From positions 43,424,437-43,488,436 of the forward strand of contig CP154956.1 in NCBI GenBank assembly GCA_039621445.1: a stretch of DNA of 64,000 bases, given 5' to 3'. A program made the translations under genes and the position numbers. The notes under the pieces were generated by a model. It saw nothing but the letters and a program-made list of their open reading frames with translations, was not told where the DNA came from and did not search any database. Source of the DNA: Euglena gracilis. Its lineage: Eukaryota; Euglenida; Euglenophyceae; Euglenales. Below, one piece after another: positions 8,530-19,130 of this stretch (position 1 is its first letter; the number at the start of each line of letters is the position of its first letter).

Positions 8530-9600
8530 TTAGAAATGCAAGCATTCTGCATCACGAGAGGCAGGAAACTCCTCCCTCCACCCCATCCGAACGTCAAATA
8601 ACAAAATCCCTTCTGAGTTGGCAACATGCTCGGGGGATAAGTTGTTTTTGTGGCTCACTTTTTCATAGGCGGGGGGGGCTCCGCCCCCCCCGCACCCCCC
8701 CCCCCAAATAACAAAATCCCCTCTATGTTGGCAACATACTCGGAGGGCTAAATCCTTTTTGTGCAAAATTTTGCAATTATATTGAAAATCCGATGGGGAG
8801 TGGTGTTCTTTTGCCAAAAGTGGCCCAAAATGGGCATTTCCCCCCCAAGTTTTTGCATATTCACCCCCGATTGGTGGGTTCTGGAGCCATTTAAGTGGGT
8901 TTTGACTGGTTTTGGGGTGATTTGGACAAAAAAAAATTTCAGGGGGGGGGGCTTAAATTTCCAGAAGGGGGGGGGGGAGTGCAAAAAAATGGTGGTCGGG
9001 CCGACCAGGTCGGGCCGACCACCACAGGTCGAACATGGTCGGCCCGACCATTGGTCGGGCCGACCATGGTCGGGCTGACCACCTGGTCGGGCCGACCAGG
9101 TCGGGCCAACCACCACAGCGACCACCACCGGAAATCCGCTCGGGGCCGTACTAACGGGTCAAAACCGCCGACTTTTAAGCCCCCCCCCCCCTGGGAAAAA
9201 ACTTTTGTCTAAATCACCTCAACACCAGTCAAAGCCCACTTAAATGGCTCCAGAACCCCCCAATCGGGGGTGAATATGCAAAAAAATGGGGGGAAATGCC
9301 CATTTTGGGCCACTTTTGACAAAAGAACACCTCTCCCCATTGGATTTTCAATATAAGTCAAAATTTGCACAAAAAAAGGTCTTATCCCTCCAAGTCTATT
9401 GCCAACATAGAAGGGATTTTGTTATTTGAGGGGGGGGGGGCGGGGGGGGCGGAGCCCCCCCCCGCCTATGCCAAAGTGAGCCACAAAAACGACTTAGCCC
9501 CCGAACATGTTGCCAACACAGAAGGGATTTTGTTATTTGAGGCTCGGATGGGGGTGGAGGGGGGAGTTTTCTGCCTCTCGTGCTTGCATTTCTTGTGACA
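8530..9600. repeat. Large inverted repeat with ~430-bp arms and a palindrome-array spacer
   Basis: The sequence 8530-8960 (CAAATAACAAAATCCC, TTTTGCAATTATATTGAAAA, TTAAGTGGGTTTTGACTGG) recurs inverted at 9190-9600 (CCAGTCAAAGCCCACTTAA, TTTTCAATATAAGTC, GGGATTTTGTTATTTG). The ~230-bp spacer holds GGTCGGGCCGACC array 3. No open frame of note. Confidence 0.8.
8996..9118. repeat. GGTCGGGCCGACC array 3
   Basis: Six to seven exact or one-base variant copies in about 120 bp, flanked on the right by GGAAATCCGCTCGGG as array 1 is. Confidence 0.85.
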
Positions 9601-9821
9601 AGAACCGTGTTTGGGCCAAGTGTTAGGGGGAGCCTGGGGGCGACCCCTAAAACCTTGGCCCAAAACACTGTTCTTGGTTTGAAACCGTGTTTAGGCGAAG
9701 ATTTAAGACTTTTAAAGCCTCCAAATCGGCCAAAACACGGTTTCTACACACAAATTGTGGCCGAGCCCAGATTTCAGCCTGAAAACGTGTTCAGCCAGGG
9801 GGCCCCCGAAGGGGGCCCCCT
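9600..9821. other. Intergenic DNA with a short AAATTGTGGC arm and a GGGGGCCCCC hairpin
   Basis: AAACCGTGTTTGGGCCAAG-like phrases repeat three times (9605, 9660, 9690). A half of the ACAAATTGTGG palindrome lies at 9746-9785. A GTGTTCAG...AGGGGGCCCCCGAAGGGGGC fold-back at about 9784-9825 leads into the tandem array. Confidence 0.5.
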
Positions 9822-9945
9822 GAACACAGATGCCTTAATGGAAAACGTGTCATTGCCACAAATGCCTTAATGGAAAACGTCCCTGAACACAGATGCTTTA
9901 ATGGAAAACGTGTCATTGCCACAGATGCCCTCATTGAAAACGTGT
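9822..9945. repeat. ~27/32-bp tandem array, left of copy II
   Basis: About four units of ATGCCTTAATGGAAAACGTG, alternating between the linkers TCATTGCCACA and CCCTGAACACAG. Same family as 2987-3098. Confidence 0.85.
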
Positions 9946-9998
9946 CACCCCCCCCCCTTTTTTCTTTCTTTTTTTCTTTTTTCCGCAGCCCTCCCAGT

Positions 9999-10575
9999 AT
10001 GGCTAAACGCACGGCAAACTTTGTGAATGGTCTTTTGCCACCTCCCCCTAGGACGGAACTGTTCCTGGCTGCTCTTGCGGTGTACCAGCAAGATGCCAAG
10101 AAGCCGAAGGTTGACCCCCTTCATGGCACCTTGCTGGCACAGGGCAACACAAAGAAAAAGTCCGGCTCCGTAGGTGCAGAGCTTGCTGCTGTTGCCAACT
10201 GTTTGGAGTTCGCCAAACTGTGTCAACATCGGCAAGCCTCTTATCCTGAGCTGGATGCTTTCTTTGTTGCCTGGACGGGATGGGAGCTGGACCCCAGCCT
10301 GTTGCTCGATGAGGCGAGTGTCAATCGAACAATGTGTGGCTCAACGTGAGCAGCAGTCGGCAACTTTGTTCGTTTCAGGGAATCGTTCCCGACTGCCTAT
10401 AAAACAGGAGAAATGTGGTTTTTGTGGTGTTGCCATTCCCAAAAATCCAAATTGTGTGGAGCTGAACAAAGTTGTCTGTGACGCCTGCGGTTTGGCATAT
10501 CATTTTCATTGCCAAGATTTGCGGCGGCCACCAAAGTATGGCTCTTTTTTGTGTAAAGCGTGTCGTGTGCCGTGA
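9999..10575 (+). pseudogene. Helical/PHD-finger family copy II, one frame break
   Basis: ATG (9999) opens MAKRTANFV, then P-P-P-P-R-T-E-x-F, D-P-L-H-G-T-L-L-A (~residue 48) and L-E-F-A-K-L-C...L-D-A-F-F-V-A-W-T-G-W-x-x-D-P (~70-103). Near 10325 the frame shifts by one base. In the new frame, Q-C-V-A-Q-R-E-Q-Q continues the alignment with copy I, and a PHD-type finger follows: C-G-F-C, C-D-A-C-x4-H-F-H-C, then L-C-K-A-C six residues from the TGA at 10573. PHD fingers usually bind histone tails; here the role is unknown. A long pyrimidine tract ending CCGCAG lies just before the ATG. ~32-bp arrays flank the gene on both sides. The break could be a sequencing indel. If real, the product is a finger-less helical protein. 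Confidence 0.65.
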
Positions 10576-10734
10576 TGTCCGCCACTCCGTGTCGTTGTGC
10601 TCCAAGGCAACCTGTCGTGTTGTTCTGTCGTGTTGTAGAGTGCCCCCGACCCGCCTCACCCGTTGAGGACCACCCGGCCTCGCAACCGCACGCCGATTTT
10701 CCATGACAGCGATTTTTGCTTCTTGCTGGGTGTT

Positions 10735-10937
10735 GCCACAGATGCCCTAATGGAAAACGTGCCTGAACACAGATGCCTTAATGGAAAACGTGTCATTGCC
10801 ACAGATGCCTTAATGGAAAACGTGCCTGAACACAGATGCCTTAATGGAAAACGTGTCATTGCCACAAATGCCCTCATTGAAAACGTGTTCATGACCACGA
10901 ATTTCAGGGCAGGCATTTGGCGGGCTGAACACGTTTT
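10735..10937. repeat. Tandem array plus element end, right of copy II
   Basis: Five units of the ATGCCTTAATGGAAAACGTG repeat, then the 54-bp terminal repeat also seen at 3741-3795 (GTTCATGACCACGAATTTCA...GGCGGGCTGAACACG). The matching left terminal repeat is not found upstream of 9822, so the element is one-ended here. Confidence 0.8.
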
Positions 10938-10941
10938 TTAC

Positions 10942-11046
10942 ACAAAAATCGTCCATGTCACCCGGACACACCGTGTGTCCGGGTTACAATGGACGATTTT
11001 TGTCTATATCCGTTGACTAAGAGGCCCAAGACACACACTGTGTCCT
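10942..11046. repeat. Short copy of palindrome P with shared downstream segment
   Basis: A 62-bp hairpin (10942-11003) is followed by CTATATCCGTTGACTAAGAG and a GACACACACTGTGTC half-site, identical in order to 721-880. Confidence 0.85.
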
Positions 11047-11757
11047 GTCATTTCGCAGGGGGGGGGGTTGCATAATTTGCATTTTTTTTGCATTATCCAA
11101 AAAATTTGCATTTTTTTTGCACAATATGCTTTTTTTGAATAATCAAAATTATGTGAGAAGGCGCATTTTTTTGCTTTTTTTTGCATATTTTGCCCTTCCG
11201 ATTTTTTTCGGGTGTTCACACAGAAAATTTTCCCACTTTCAGACCAAGAACAGTTTTTTTGGGGCAAAGGGTTCAGGGGGGTCCGGGGGCCACCACGGCG
11301 CCTTTGGCACCATGGTCCCCGCCCCCGGGCTGCCCCTAACTCTGACCAAACACAGTCCCTGACATAAAGTGCGAGTTACCAACCCCTCCCCCCCTATTTG
11401 GCCGCCCTCCGGGCAGCCCGGACCCCCCTTCTGGCCAATTAGGGGGGGGGGACAATTAGGGGGGGTTACCCCTGACCCCCCCCCTAATTGGCCACCTGGA
11501 CCCCGTTCTTCATAGTCGTGAACCCCCGTAAAACACCCGAATAAAGGCATTTTCCCTTGAAATGAGTACCCCCCCCCCCTAATTGGCCACCTGGGCTCTG
11601 GCCAATTAGGGGGGGGGGGACAAATAGGGGGGGGGGTCACGTTATGCCGCCCAAGTGGTGTTTATCCACAATTTTGGAAAAATCAGAGGCGGCACCTTCT
11701 TTTGTGGGGAAAGCAACAATCTCTCTCTTTTTTTCCCCTCTGTTCCAATTTTCTCAG
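11046..11757. other. Intergenic repeat DNA with (CCCCC)TAATTGGCC inverted pieces
   Basis: T-rich GCATTTTTTTTGC phrases (11080-11200) lead into a C/G-run region in which GGCCAATTAGGGGGG and CCCCCCTAATTGGCC occur several times in both orientations (11430-11620). No gene seen. Confidence 0.5.
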
Positions 11758-11893
11758 GTCTTTGACACCGTCTGCAGCCATACTGCTGGCGACTTTAGTG
11801 TGGGCTCTGTTTACAGGCTTGCTATTTGCAGGTTGGTTTGTGCATCTTTTTTGGACCCAGTTGATAGAGACCAGCCAGGAGGGCTGTACGGGG
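11758..11893 (+). CDS. Candidate exon, possibly OPR-like (tentative)
   Basis: A TTCTCAG acceptor is followed by ~45 open codons reading V-F-D-T-V-C then SVYRLAICRLVCASFLDPV, which can be laid over an OPR-like repeat half. GT donors follow at 11886 or 11894. A second open frame gives a hydrophobic helix instead, so the coding frame is not certain. Neither donor phase fits the next candidate exon directly. I regard this as possible only. Confidence 0.25.
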
Positions 11894-13933
11894 GTGAAGG
11901 CTGGGGTCCCCTCCCCCCCCCCGGACGTTGTAGATGTTAGGAGGGGGGTCCGGACCCTCCCCACCACTTTGGTGGATTTCAAAAGTTGTAAAAAAAACCT
12001 TCCAGCATAACGCACTGGGAAGCGAAAAAGTCTCAGGCGGCGTTAACTTCCATCATCGTTTTTGGCGGTGCATTTTTTTCCACATTTTGGAGGGTCCAGG
12101 TGCAGAGCACTCATAAAAATTTTGATTTTATCTTTTGTAATGAACCCATGTCACATGGACACCCTCCCCCCCCCCTGCATGCTGGGAACACACATTATGC
12201 AGTCTAAAACCACTCTGAGAGTTGTGGGACAAATGCATTTCCTGAAACAACAACAATAGGTCAAATTTCAGGAGTTTTCAAAAATTATGCACCGCCATAC
12301 TTTTGTCTTTTGGAACGTTTTTTGGCTGGTTCACAGAGGCAATCTTGTAACTTTGAGGTATTTTAAAAACGTTCATTCCACGTCATATATCTTGTTTTAG
12401 TATTTTGCTTATAATTCTCATATTTGTTTTGTTAATGGCCCTGTAATGCCACATCGGGGATGATTTTTTCAAAAGTATTTGCAAGCTTCGGCCCTTTTGT
12501 CCAAACCCTACCTGTAACTATTCTGCATTTTAACCCAGCCTTGAACCAAGCTGCAAACAGCATTTTCACCCATCCAAGATACGTTGGCTGTGGACCGCAG
12601 GACATTTTGACTCACAAAAGCATTTTTCTCAATTCCAAACCCTGTTTGGCGGAGGCTGGTGGACAGCCCAAAATTGAGTGACCCAGATGTGCAAAAAGCC
12701 AAAACAGGGGGGTCTAGCCCTATTTTTGGGCCCGCGCTTTCTTGTCAATCGGAGCGTCCAGGTTTCACCATGACAAAAAAACAGACAAGCAATATTTTTT
12801 GCAAAGTATGCAGCACAGGAAAAGGCACCAAAAATTATTGATCGAAGTTAACGCCCCCGAAGACAGTGCCCCTTTGCACTTTTTTTTTTGATATTTTGGT
12901 GTTTTCCAGATGGAAAAAGAAAACGTTCAAGATATTCATAAATTGAGCATTTTTGGGTTTATTCTCAATGAAAAATCAGGATTTCCCAAACAATTTTGGC
13001 CTGGTATTCAGCCCTTTGACCGGCCACAAAACCGAAAAAATTCCTGGCCCCCTTCAGTGTTGAGACAGGAGGGGGGGGGTCGATCCCCCCCAAGGGCTTT
13101 CCTTTTATCCCTGGGTGGGGGGGGTTCAGCCATCCACCACCACCCTTTCCTGTGTTTCTGGAGCGCGGGTCAAAATCTTCCTTCGGCACTGAAGGATTAT
13201 TTCTTTGCGCAGTGATCAGGCTTCTGCTTATGGGTTTGCAGTACCCCCCCCAGTGGGGGGGCTGGACTGCAGCTAGTCCAAATTTGGCTAGCGGGAATCC
13301 TAGCAGACCCCTCATCGGGGAGGGGGGGTCTGCCAGCAGGGCTGGCCAGTGTATTTTTTTCCCAGTGACGAAGCGCCACATTTTTGGACCCCCAAAAATG
13401 GCCAAAATGCCCATTTTGGCCATTTTTAGGATTTTTTTTCTGGAACAAAATGCATTAAAACCTTATTTATTTTAGTTATTTATTTCCACCTCGGCGCACA
13501 GCGCCAGAGGAAAAAAAAATCCCAATCGGGGGGACCCCCAGATGCCCCCCCCCCCCGGGGTGGTCTAGCTAGTCCATTTTTTTCCAACATCCAAGAAAAT
13601 GGCCAGCCAGTGGACCCCCGGGGTCTTTAAACAAAAGCCTGGCGGCGATGTGGTTGGTGGAGGGTCGATCCACCCCCTTCTTGTGTGGGTGGGGCAAGGC
13701 TTTCCTGTACGCCCCTGGGTGATTGCAAGGGGCATCACAATTGAGGCCGCATCTGTATGGGAGCAGCTAGGTTTTTTCCAGCGCCTGAGATTTGTCTCAG
13801 TGACAGCGACAGTTGCGAGCCGGGGTTAGCTAAAGCCAGAACCTGCCTTCCCACCTGCCATCGGGAAGCAAGGTTTTAGCCATTCTGCTCACCCCACTGT
13901 CACTGCTGATTCTGTTCCTGCCTCTTTCTGCAG
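11894..13933. other. Mixed unique and repeat DNA, no gene recognised
   Basis: 12100-12850 is mostly unique A/T-rich sequence without a long frame. 13060-13620 carries C-run-rich repeat pieces with GGACTGCAGCTAGTCC and AATGGCCAAAATGCCCATTTTGGCCATTTT, an imperfect palindrome near 13397. Related pieces occur at 15960-16100 and 27150-27600. Confidence 0.4.
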
Positions 13934-14045
13934 GGTCTCCGGCCCTTTGCTCTATCTTATCCGTTGCCTTCTCGCACCATCGAACGCCAGCTGTTGTCCC
14001 TTATGTGTCGCCAGCGGCCTTGCCATCCTTGGCCTCCATTGGCAG
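13934..14045 (+). CDS. Candidate exon (37 codons), tentative upstream part of the OPR-like gene
   Basis: The acceptor CTTTCTGCAG is followed by 112 open nt, including L-P-S-R-T-I-E-R-Q-L-L-S-L-M, and a donor at GCAG|GTGGCA. It leaves phase 1, which fits the next candidate exon at 16843. The sequence is basic and amphipathic, but I do not recognise a domain. Confidence 0.35.
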
Positions 14046-15628
14046 GTGGCATGCGTTCGTTGCGTGATGATGAGATGCCTCTGGACGGGTTTGGCGCTAG
14101 GAGGGTTAGCTCTTTTACCTCTCATTTGCACAACCCACTACAAATATGCTAAGAAAAAAATTGTGTGCATTTTCTTTTTTTAAAATGTTTACGCTTTACG
14201 CTTTACATCAAAAGGTCTCGGTTCAACATCGGGGAGGGGTCAAATATCCAGATATCAGGATGACATCAGGTGGTGTGAATTATCGGCAGATGTCTGAGAT
14301 TGAGCTTTTTGGGTGGGGTCCCCCCAAGCCCCTCTTCAATTTATGTCAAACCCAGAACACCCAAACCACCCCCCCCCCCCCCACCTCATTTTAAGCCCTG
14401 CCCAGGGATTTTGGCACAACGTGCAGTTTTTTTTGTTGACATTCAAGAGAGTCGGTTTTGTGTTCTTGTCATGGATCCTGAGTTTTTGCCTGAACTGCAA
14501 GCCATCAATTCAAGATTAAGGAAGATAGTGTGAACTGATGTTAACATTGTAAATTTGATTGGAACGCGAAATATATACCAAACGACGATGGAAATGACAG
14601 CCAAAGTTGGATTTTAATTGGCTGATTTATAAATTTTAAGCTCAAATCCCAAATTTAAGCTGCCAGTTTTGTATTCTCATGGGTAGAATGATTAGATTCT
14701 CAGGGTGGCATGACTAGTGAGAGCCCCAAAAGACTGATTTTACCGACCCAGGTCATGCCCTTCAGGATGGTTCTTAGATTTCGGCCATACAATGGGCAGG
14801 CAATGGGAGCACTGGGGAATGGGCAGGCAATTCCTTGTCTTAAATGTTTAAATACAACCCAACCCAACCTGTGAACCACGTCGTTGAAATTGGGGTCTTT
14901 ACCCCCTCCTCAACAGTGGTGTGGTCAAACAGCCAAAATCCCCCTGAATCCCCCAATCCTCCAATCGGTCAAAAATAGTTTGGAAACTATTTGGGGCAGA
15001 AGAAAAAACATGTCAGAAATCAAAAATTCCTGCACAAAATACCGAAGGACCCAGGGTCCAGCTCAGAGGCTGGAAAATGTCAGCTGCTGGAAAGAGGCGG
15101 CTAGGCTGGAACTTGGGCCGACTGGGTTGAACTGGATTCTAAAAAATCTAAACTGAAAAAAATGCCCCAAAAACCGTCAATTATGCCAAGAAAATCGATT
15201 TTTTGACCCAAAATTTGAGATGGACAGCCCAAATCCGACCCGATTTTTTGCCAGTTTTTGGCTTTTTTTTGCAGCCCTGAAATCCAAAATCTGTCATTGT
15301 CCTGCAGCCCTCCGAGCGGCTGCGATTTTATTTTTAATACAGCCGGCGCCCCTATTTTTTGAAACGTTTTGACACATTCTTGAAACGTTTTGACAGAGCT
15401 TTTGAAATATTTTGACGGTATTCAGGAAATTTTTTGACAAGGTTTTTGGACGTTGCTGTGCGTAATTTTTGAAATACTTTGACAAAATCTTTGAAATGTT
15501 TTGACAAAATCTTTCAAACAAATTTGACAAAATCTTTGAGACTTTTTGACAAATTTTTGGTGCATCTCCATGTCGTTGTACGACCAACGTCTGTCCCGCA
15601 GGATGCCTCGTCTGAGCGTACCAGGCAG
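14046..15628. other. Intron-like or intergenic DNA, no gene recognised
   Basis: Mostly unique A/T-rich sequence. 15350-15560 holds about seven TTTGACAAAATCTTTGAAA-type short repeats (period ~25-30 bp), with an inverted counterpart at 16350-16510. Confidence 0.4.
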
Positions 15629-15925
15629 GCTTGTGCTTAGTCGGGTGCCTACCCCACGGGGGGGGGTGGGTGCTAGGGGCAGGCACCCCATAGCACCCGA
15701 TCCGACCCCCCCCGGGGGGGGTGGGGTTTTGGGGGGTGCCTGCCCCTAGCAGGCACCCCCCTCCGACCCCGGCGCCGAAGGCGCCGGGGGCCCGGAAAAG
15801 GCCATTTTCAATGAAAATTTTCTGGGTCCGGCCCGGACCCCTATCCCCCCCGGGGGGGGGTGTGCCTGCTAGGGGCAGGCACCCTATAGCACCCACCCCC
15901 CCCCCCCCGGTTGGTAAGCACAAGC
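15629..15925. mobile_element. ~300-bp element with GCTTGTGCTTA / TAAGCACAAGC ends, copy 1
   Basis: The terminal inverted repeats GCTTGTGCTTA and TAAGCACAAGC enclose C-run/G-run pairs, a GGCGCCGAAGGCGCC hairpin and AAAAGGCCATTTTCAATGAA. Copies lie at 37697-37968 and 57051-57362. No coding capacity. Confidence 0.8.
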
Positions 15926-16842
15926 ATGGTGCCGGGCATTTGCTTAAGGGACTGCAATCCCCCCCCGGGGGGGGGGGCTGGACTGCAGCTAGTCCAAATT
16001 TGGCTAGTGGGTTTTCTAGCAGATCCCCGCTGGGGGCTCATTTTTCCAGTCCGGGGGACCCCCGGACCCCCCCCCCCCGGGGAGGGAGGGGTCAAGCTAG
16101 TCCACCGGCGCCGCGGTCCCCGCCCCTGGGCTCCCCCTAACTCTTGGCCCAAACACAGTTCTTGACACAGTAGAAGAGGGAGGAGGCATTCCACTTTCAT
16201 CAGTTCCATCCACCATTTCACATTCTTTGTTGGTGTAGTCTATTTTAAGATTAACATCCTGTAGCACAATGAACGTGACTCTTCCTCCCATTCCACCAGT
16301 GACAAATGTCCCCCCCCCCCAGAAAAATGCGGATGCCCAAAAATCGCGCCCACAATGGATCAAAGATTTTGTCCAGAACGCTCCAAAAATTTTGTCAAAA
16401 TATTTCTGGAATTGGTCAAAATCTTCCTAAAATTTTGTCAAAAAATTCCAAAGATCTTGTCAAAAAATTTCAAAAATCGAGTCAAATTCGTGTCAAAGAT
16501 TTTGTCATTCTTGACTCAAGAATACGGGCGTTAGCTGTAGAAATCGTCGATTGGGGGGGGGGTCTGGGGCTGGAAAATGCTGCTGGCCGGCCAGACCCCC
16601 CGGTGGGGATGGGGTGCCCTTTGGCTTCTGAGACGCCATGGTGTCACCTAGCCCAGAAATATTTGCATTTCATGCAAATGTTTTCATATGAATCGCCTAG
16701 CGACTGACTGCGCGCCCTGGCACACACATAATTTGGGAATCAGCATTTTGGAGGTCAGCATTTTGAACGCCTGGAGGTCCTTCCTGGAATAGCCGGCACT
16801 CTCTTGTTTGCACGCTTGTTCAGATTTTCCCCTTTGTTGCAG
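15926..16842. other. Repeat-rich intron-like DNA
   Basis: 15960-16130 is a C-run-rich repeat with GGACTGCAGCTAGTCC, shared with 13250. 16350-16510 holds ~30-bp repeats of the type TTTTGTCAAAATATTTC, complementary to 15360-15550, so the two stretches could pair. No gene seen. Confidence 0.45.
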
Positions 16843-16898
16843 CACGCGGCAGAGATCTACCTCTGAGGCATCATGGAGGCCATTCTTATTGGAAGCAA
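16843..16898 (+). CDS. Candidate 56-nt exon, tentative
   Basis: The acceptor CCTTTGTTGCAG, 18 open codons (G-R-D-L-P-L-R-H-H-G-G-H) and the donor AAGCAA|GTGTGT. It enters in phase 1 and leaves in phase 0, fitting both neighbours (13934-14045 and 19502-19560). No recognisable motif. Confidence 0.3.
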
Positions 16899-17648
16899 GT
16901 GTGTCTCAGTGAAATTGTTTTGAAGATTTTGTGGTTCGATTGGCAAACCATCCAGTTGAAAATTTAGACCAGTCACGAGAGAGAAGTGGGATCAAGAGAA
17001 ACTTTCTTTTGACACGGAGCGAAAAATAATTTTTATTTTTATTTAATTTTATTAATTAGTAATTAGTAATTAAGAATTGATTTTTTTTATTAAATTAATT
17101 ATCATCATCAGTAAAATTAATTATTTTATTGATTTTAATTTGTGTTTAGTTTCCAGGCATACGCCTTTTGATGACTCATCCTGTGGGATTCCTTGTCTGA
17201 CCATTGTGTGCAAAAAATGTTTTCCCCGTTTTTGGTAATTTTTTGAAGAAAAAAGAGATGGAAGCTGAGAATATTTTAAATCCTGGAAATGGTTGACCTC
17301 ACACATCCGCTCCTCATTTTGTCCAATACGTTGGCACAGACCTTGTGTCAATGGCATATTTTTGGAAGAGTATTTTCTGAAATGTTGTCTTAGTGAAGGT
17401 GAAATCCTGCCCCTCTCACTCCCCGCATATGTGAACTCAACGCGGAACGCTGCCAGGGCTGGAGAGCCATGGCACAAAGAGGGGCCCCTCCCAAACCCAT
17501 ACCCCCCATGCCCCCCATGCCTGTACCCCATATCCCGCCCATACCAGGTTTTGAATAGTGCTGAGCTCTTAATGGGAGCTGCACGTAATGGACGTTGGAA
17601 AAGACTAGGACTGCGAATCTCGAATCTCGAGATTTACATTATTTTTTT

Positions 17649-18300
17649 TCGACTTTTTTGACCCGTTTTTGAACCAAACACCATCGGTTTCGGGCCAAAA
17701 ACGGGTCGCTGGCGGTCGAAAAACGCTTAGTTTGGGCTCAAAAACAGTTTTTCCGTGACCAGGAGGCCAAAAAACAGCGTTTCGGGCCAAAATTTTTTTC
17801 TTTTTTTCCCGCCTTTTTTGACCCGTTTTTGACCCAAACTCCATGAAACCCGGGACCAAAACGGGGCGCTGGCGGGTCGAAACGGCTCAAAAACAGGGTT
17901 TCCGGGTCCGGGAGGCCAAAGAACATCGTTTTGGGCAAGAAAAATCTTTTCGATTTTTTTCGACTTTTTTGGCTAAGAAATTACCAAACTCCATGGGTTT
18001 CGGGCCAAAAACGGGGGGCCGGGGGGTCGAAAAGCACTCAGTTTCGGCTCAAAAACAAGTTTACCGAGTCCGGGAGGCCAAAAAACATCATTTCGGGCAA
18101 AAAAAATATTTTTTTCGATTTTTTTCGACTTTTTTGACCCATTTTGGACCTAAAGTCAATGGGTTTCGGGCGAAAAATTGGGGGCCGGGGGTCGAAAAAC
18201 GCTCATTTTCGGCTCAAAAACAGTTTTTCTGGGTCTGGGAGTCCAAAAAACATGGTTTCAGGCAAAACTTTTTTTTCGATTTTTTTTTCGATTTTTTGAC
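17649..18300. repeat. Tandem repeat of ~145-170 bp, about four units
   Basis: Each unit contains TCGACTTTTTTGACCC, TCCATGGGTTTCGGGCC, GTCGAAAAACGCTCA, GGCTCAAAAACAGTTTTTC and CCGGGAGGCCAAAAAACATC. Single or partial units are scattered at 5960-6180, 20118-20200, 22680-22860 and 63040-63360, so this is a dispersed family with one local expansion. The long open frame across it is periodic and most likely non-coding. Confidence 0.8.
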
Positions 18301-18379
18301 CTAAAAATGGCCAAAAAAGGCTAAGTTAAAACAAGCCAAAACTGTACAAAAATGGCCCAAATTGGCCGAAAATGGCCGT

Positions 18380-19130
18380 AACTCAGGCTAGGCGGGGAGT
18401 CGCGGGGAAATCATAGTGTTATTATGTAGGGCGTTCCAAGGGCTTCAATTTAGGTCTCTGGACATTTCCTTTGATCTGGTTTCATTTCCGAGACATTCTG
18501 GAAACATCGATTTTTTGACCCCAAAAACAGCCCAAAATGGCCCCTGAAATGGGCCAAAATTGGCCGAAAAATGGCCGTAACTCGGGCTACACGTTGTTGT
18601 TACAAGAGTTGGAGAAAAGCAAACCATGGTTGGATAGGGCATTCCAAGGGCTTCATTTTTGCTCTCCGGACATTTTCTTTGATTTTACTTCGTTGTCGAG
18701 ATATTTCGGGAAAATCGATTTTTTTGCTCGAAAAACAGCCCCCCAAAAACACCCCAAAATGGCCGTTTTGGGCCACAAAAGCGCGCCGGAACACGGGCCA
18801 GGCGTGTCGGCGGCCAAAACGGCGAATGGAGGGTGATAGAGGGCCTCCAGGGGTACATTTCGTCCGTGGGACACTTCCGGAAATAATGTATGTTTTCTCG
18901 AGATATTTTCGAAAATCCATTTTTGACCGATTTTTGGACCCTGGCGAAATGACAGAGTCGGAAGAGGGGGGGGGCTCCTGCCCAGTTTGGGCCCCTTCGT
19001 GGCTGAATAACTCGGGCCTGGCGGGGAGTTGGGGGTTGGGGGTGAAACAGAGGTGATTCGGAAATTAGAAATCCAGTCGCTTGCAACTAAAAAAGAATCC
19101 GGGAACCGGGCCGGGATCATGGTGATAATT
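18380..19130. repeat. ~740-bp dispersed repeat, copy 1
   Basis: The sequence from AGGCGGGGAGTCGCGGGGAA to GGGATCATGGTGATAAT recurs at 23075-23815 at roughly 95% identity by eye. Internally it is built of 150-200-bp degenerate units, each with ATGGCCGTAACTCGGGCT and GAGATATTTCGGGAAAATCG. The right edge of the window (63660-63900) holds further units. Confidence 0.85.

Noticed and set aside
1155-10575. Tyrosine-recombinase (Crypton-like) assignment for the small gene family
   Set aside because: The helical middle domain reminded me of a recombinase core-binding domain, but no catalytic R..H-x-x-R..Y region is present in any copy.
721-10890. CRISPR array reading of the ~32-bp tandem units
   Set aside because: Units are contiguous without unique spacers, occur on both sides of a eukaryotic-type gene, and the context is eukaryotic.
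17843-18304. 153-codon + frame with periodic peptide (KTGGRGVEK...FRFFSTF)
   Set aside because: The periodicity is that of the ~160-bp tandem DNA repeat; minus-strand frames are equally open and there is no start or splice context.
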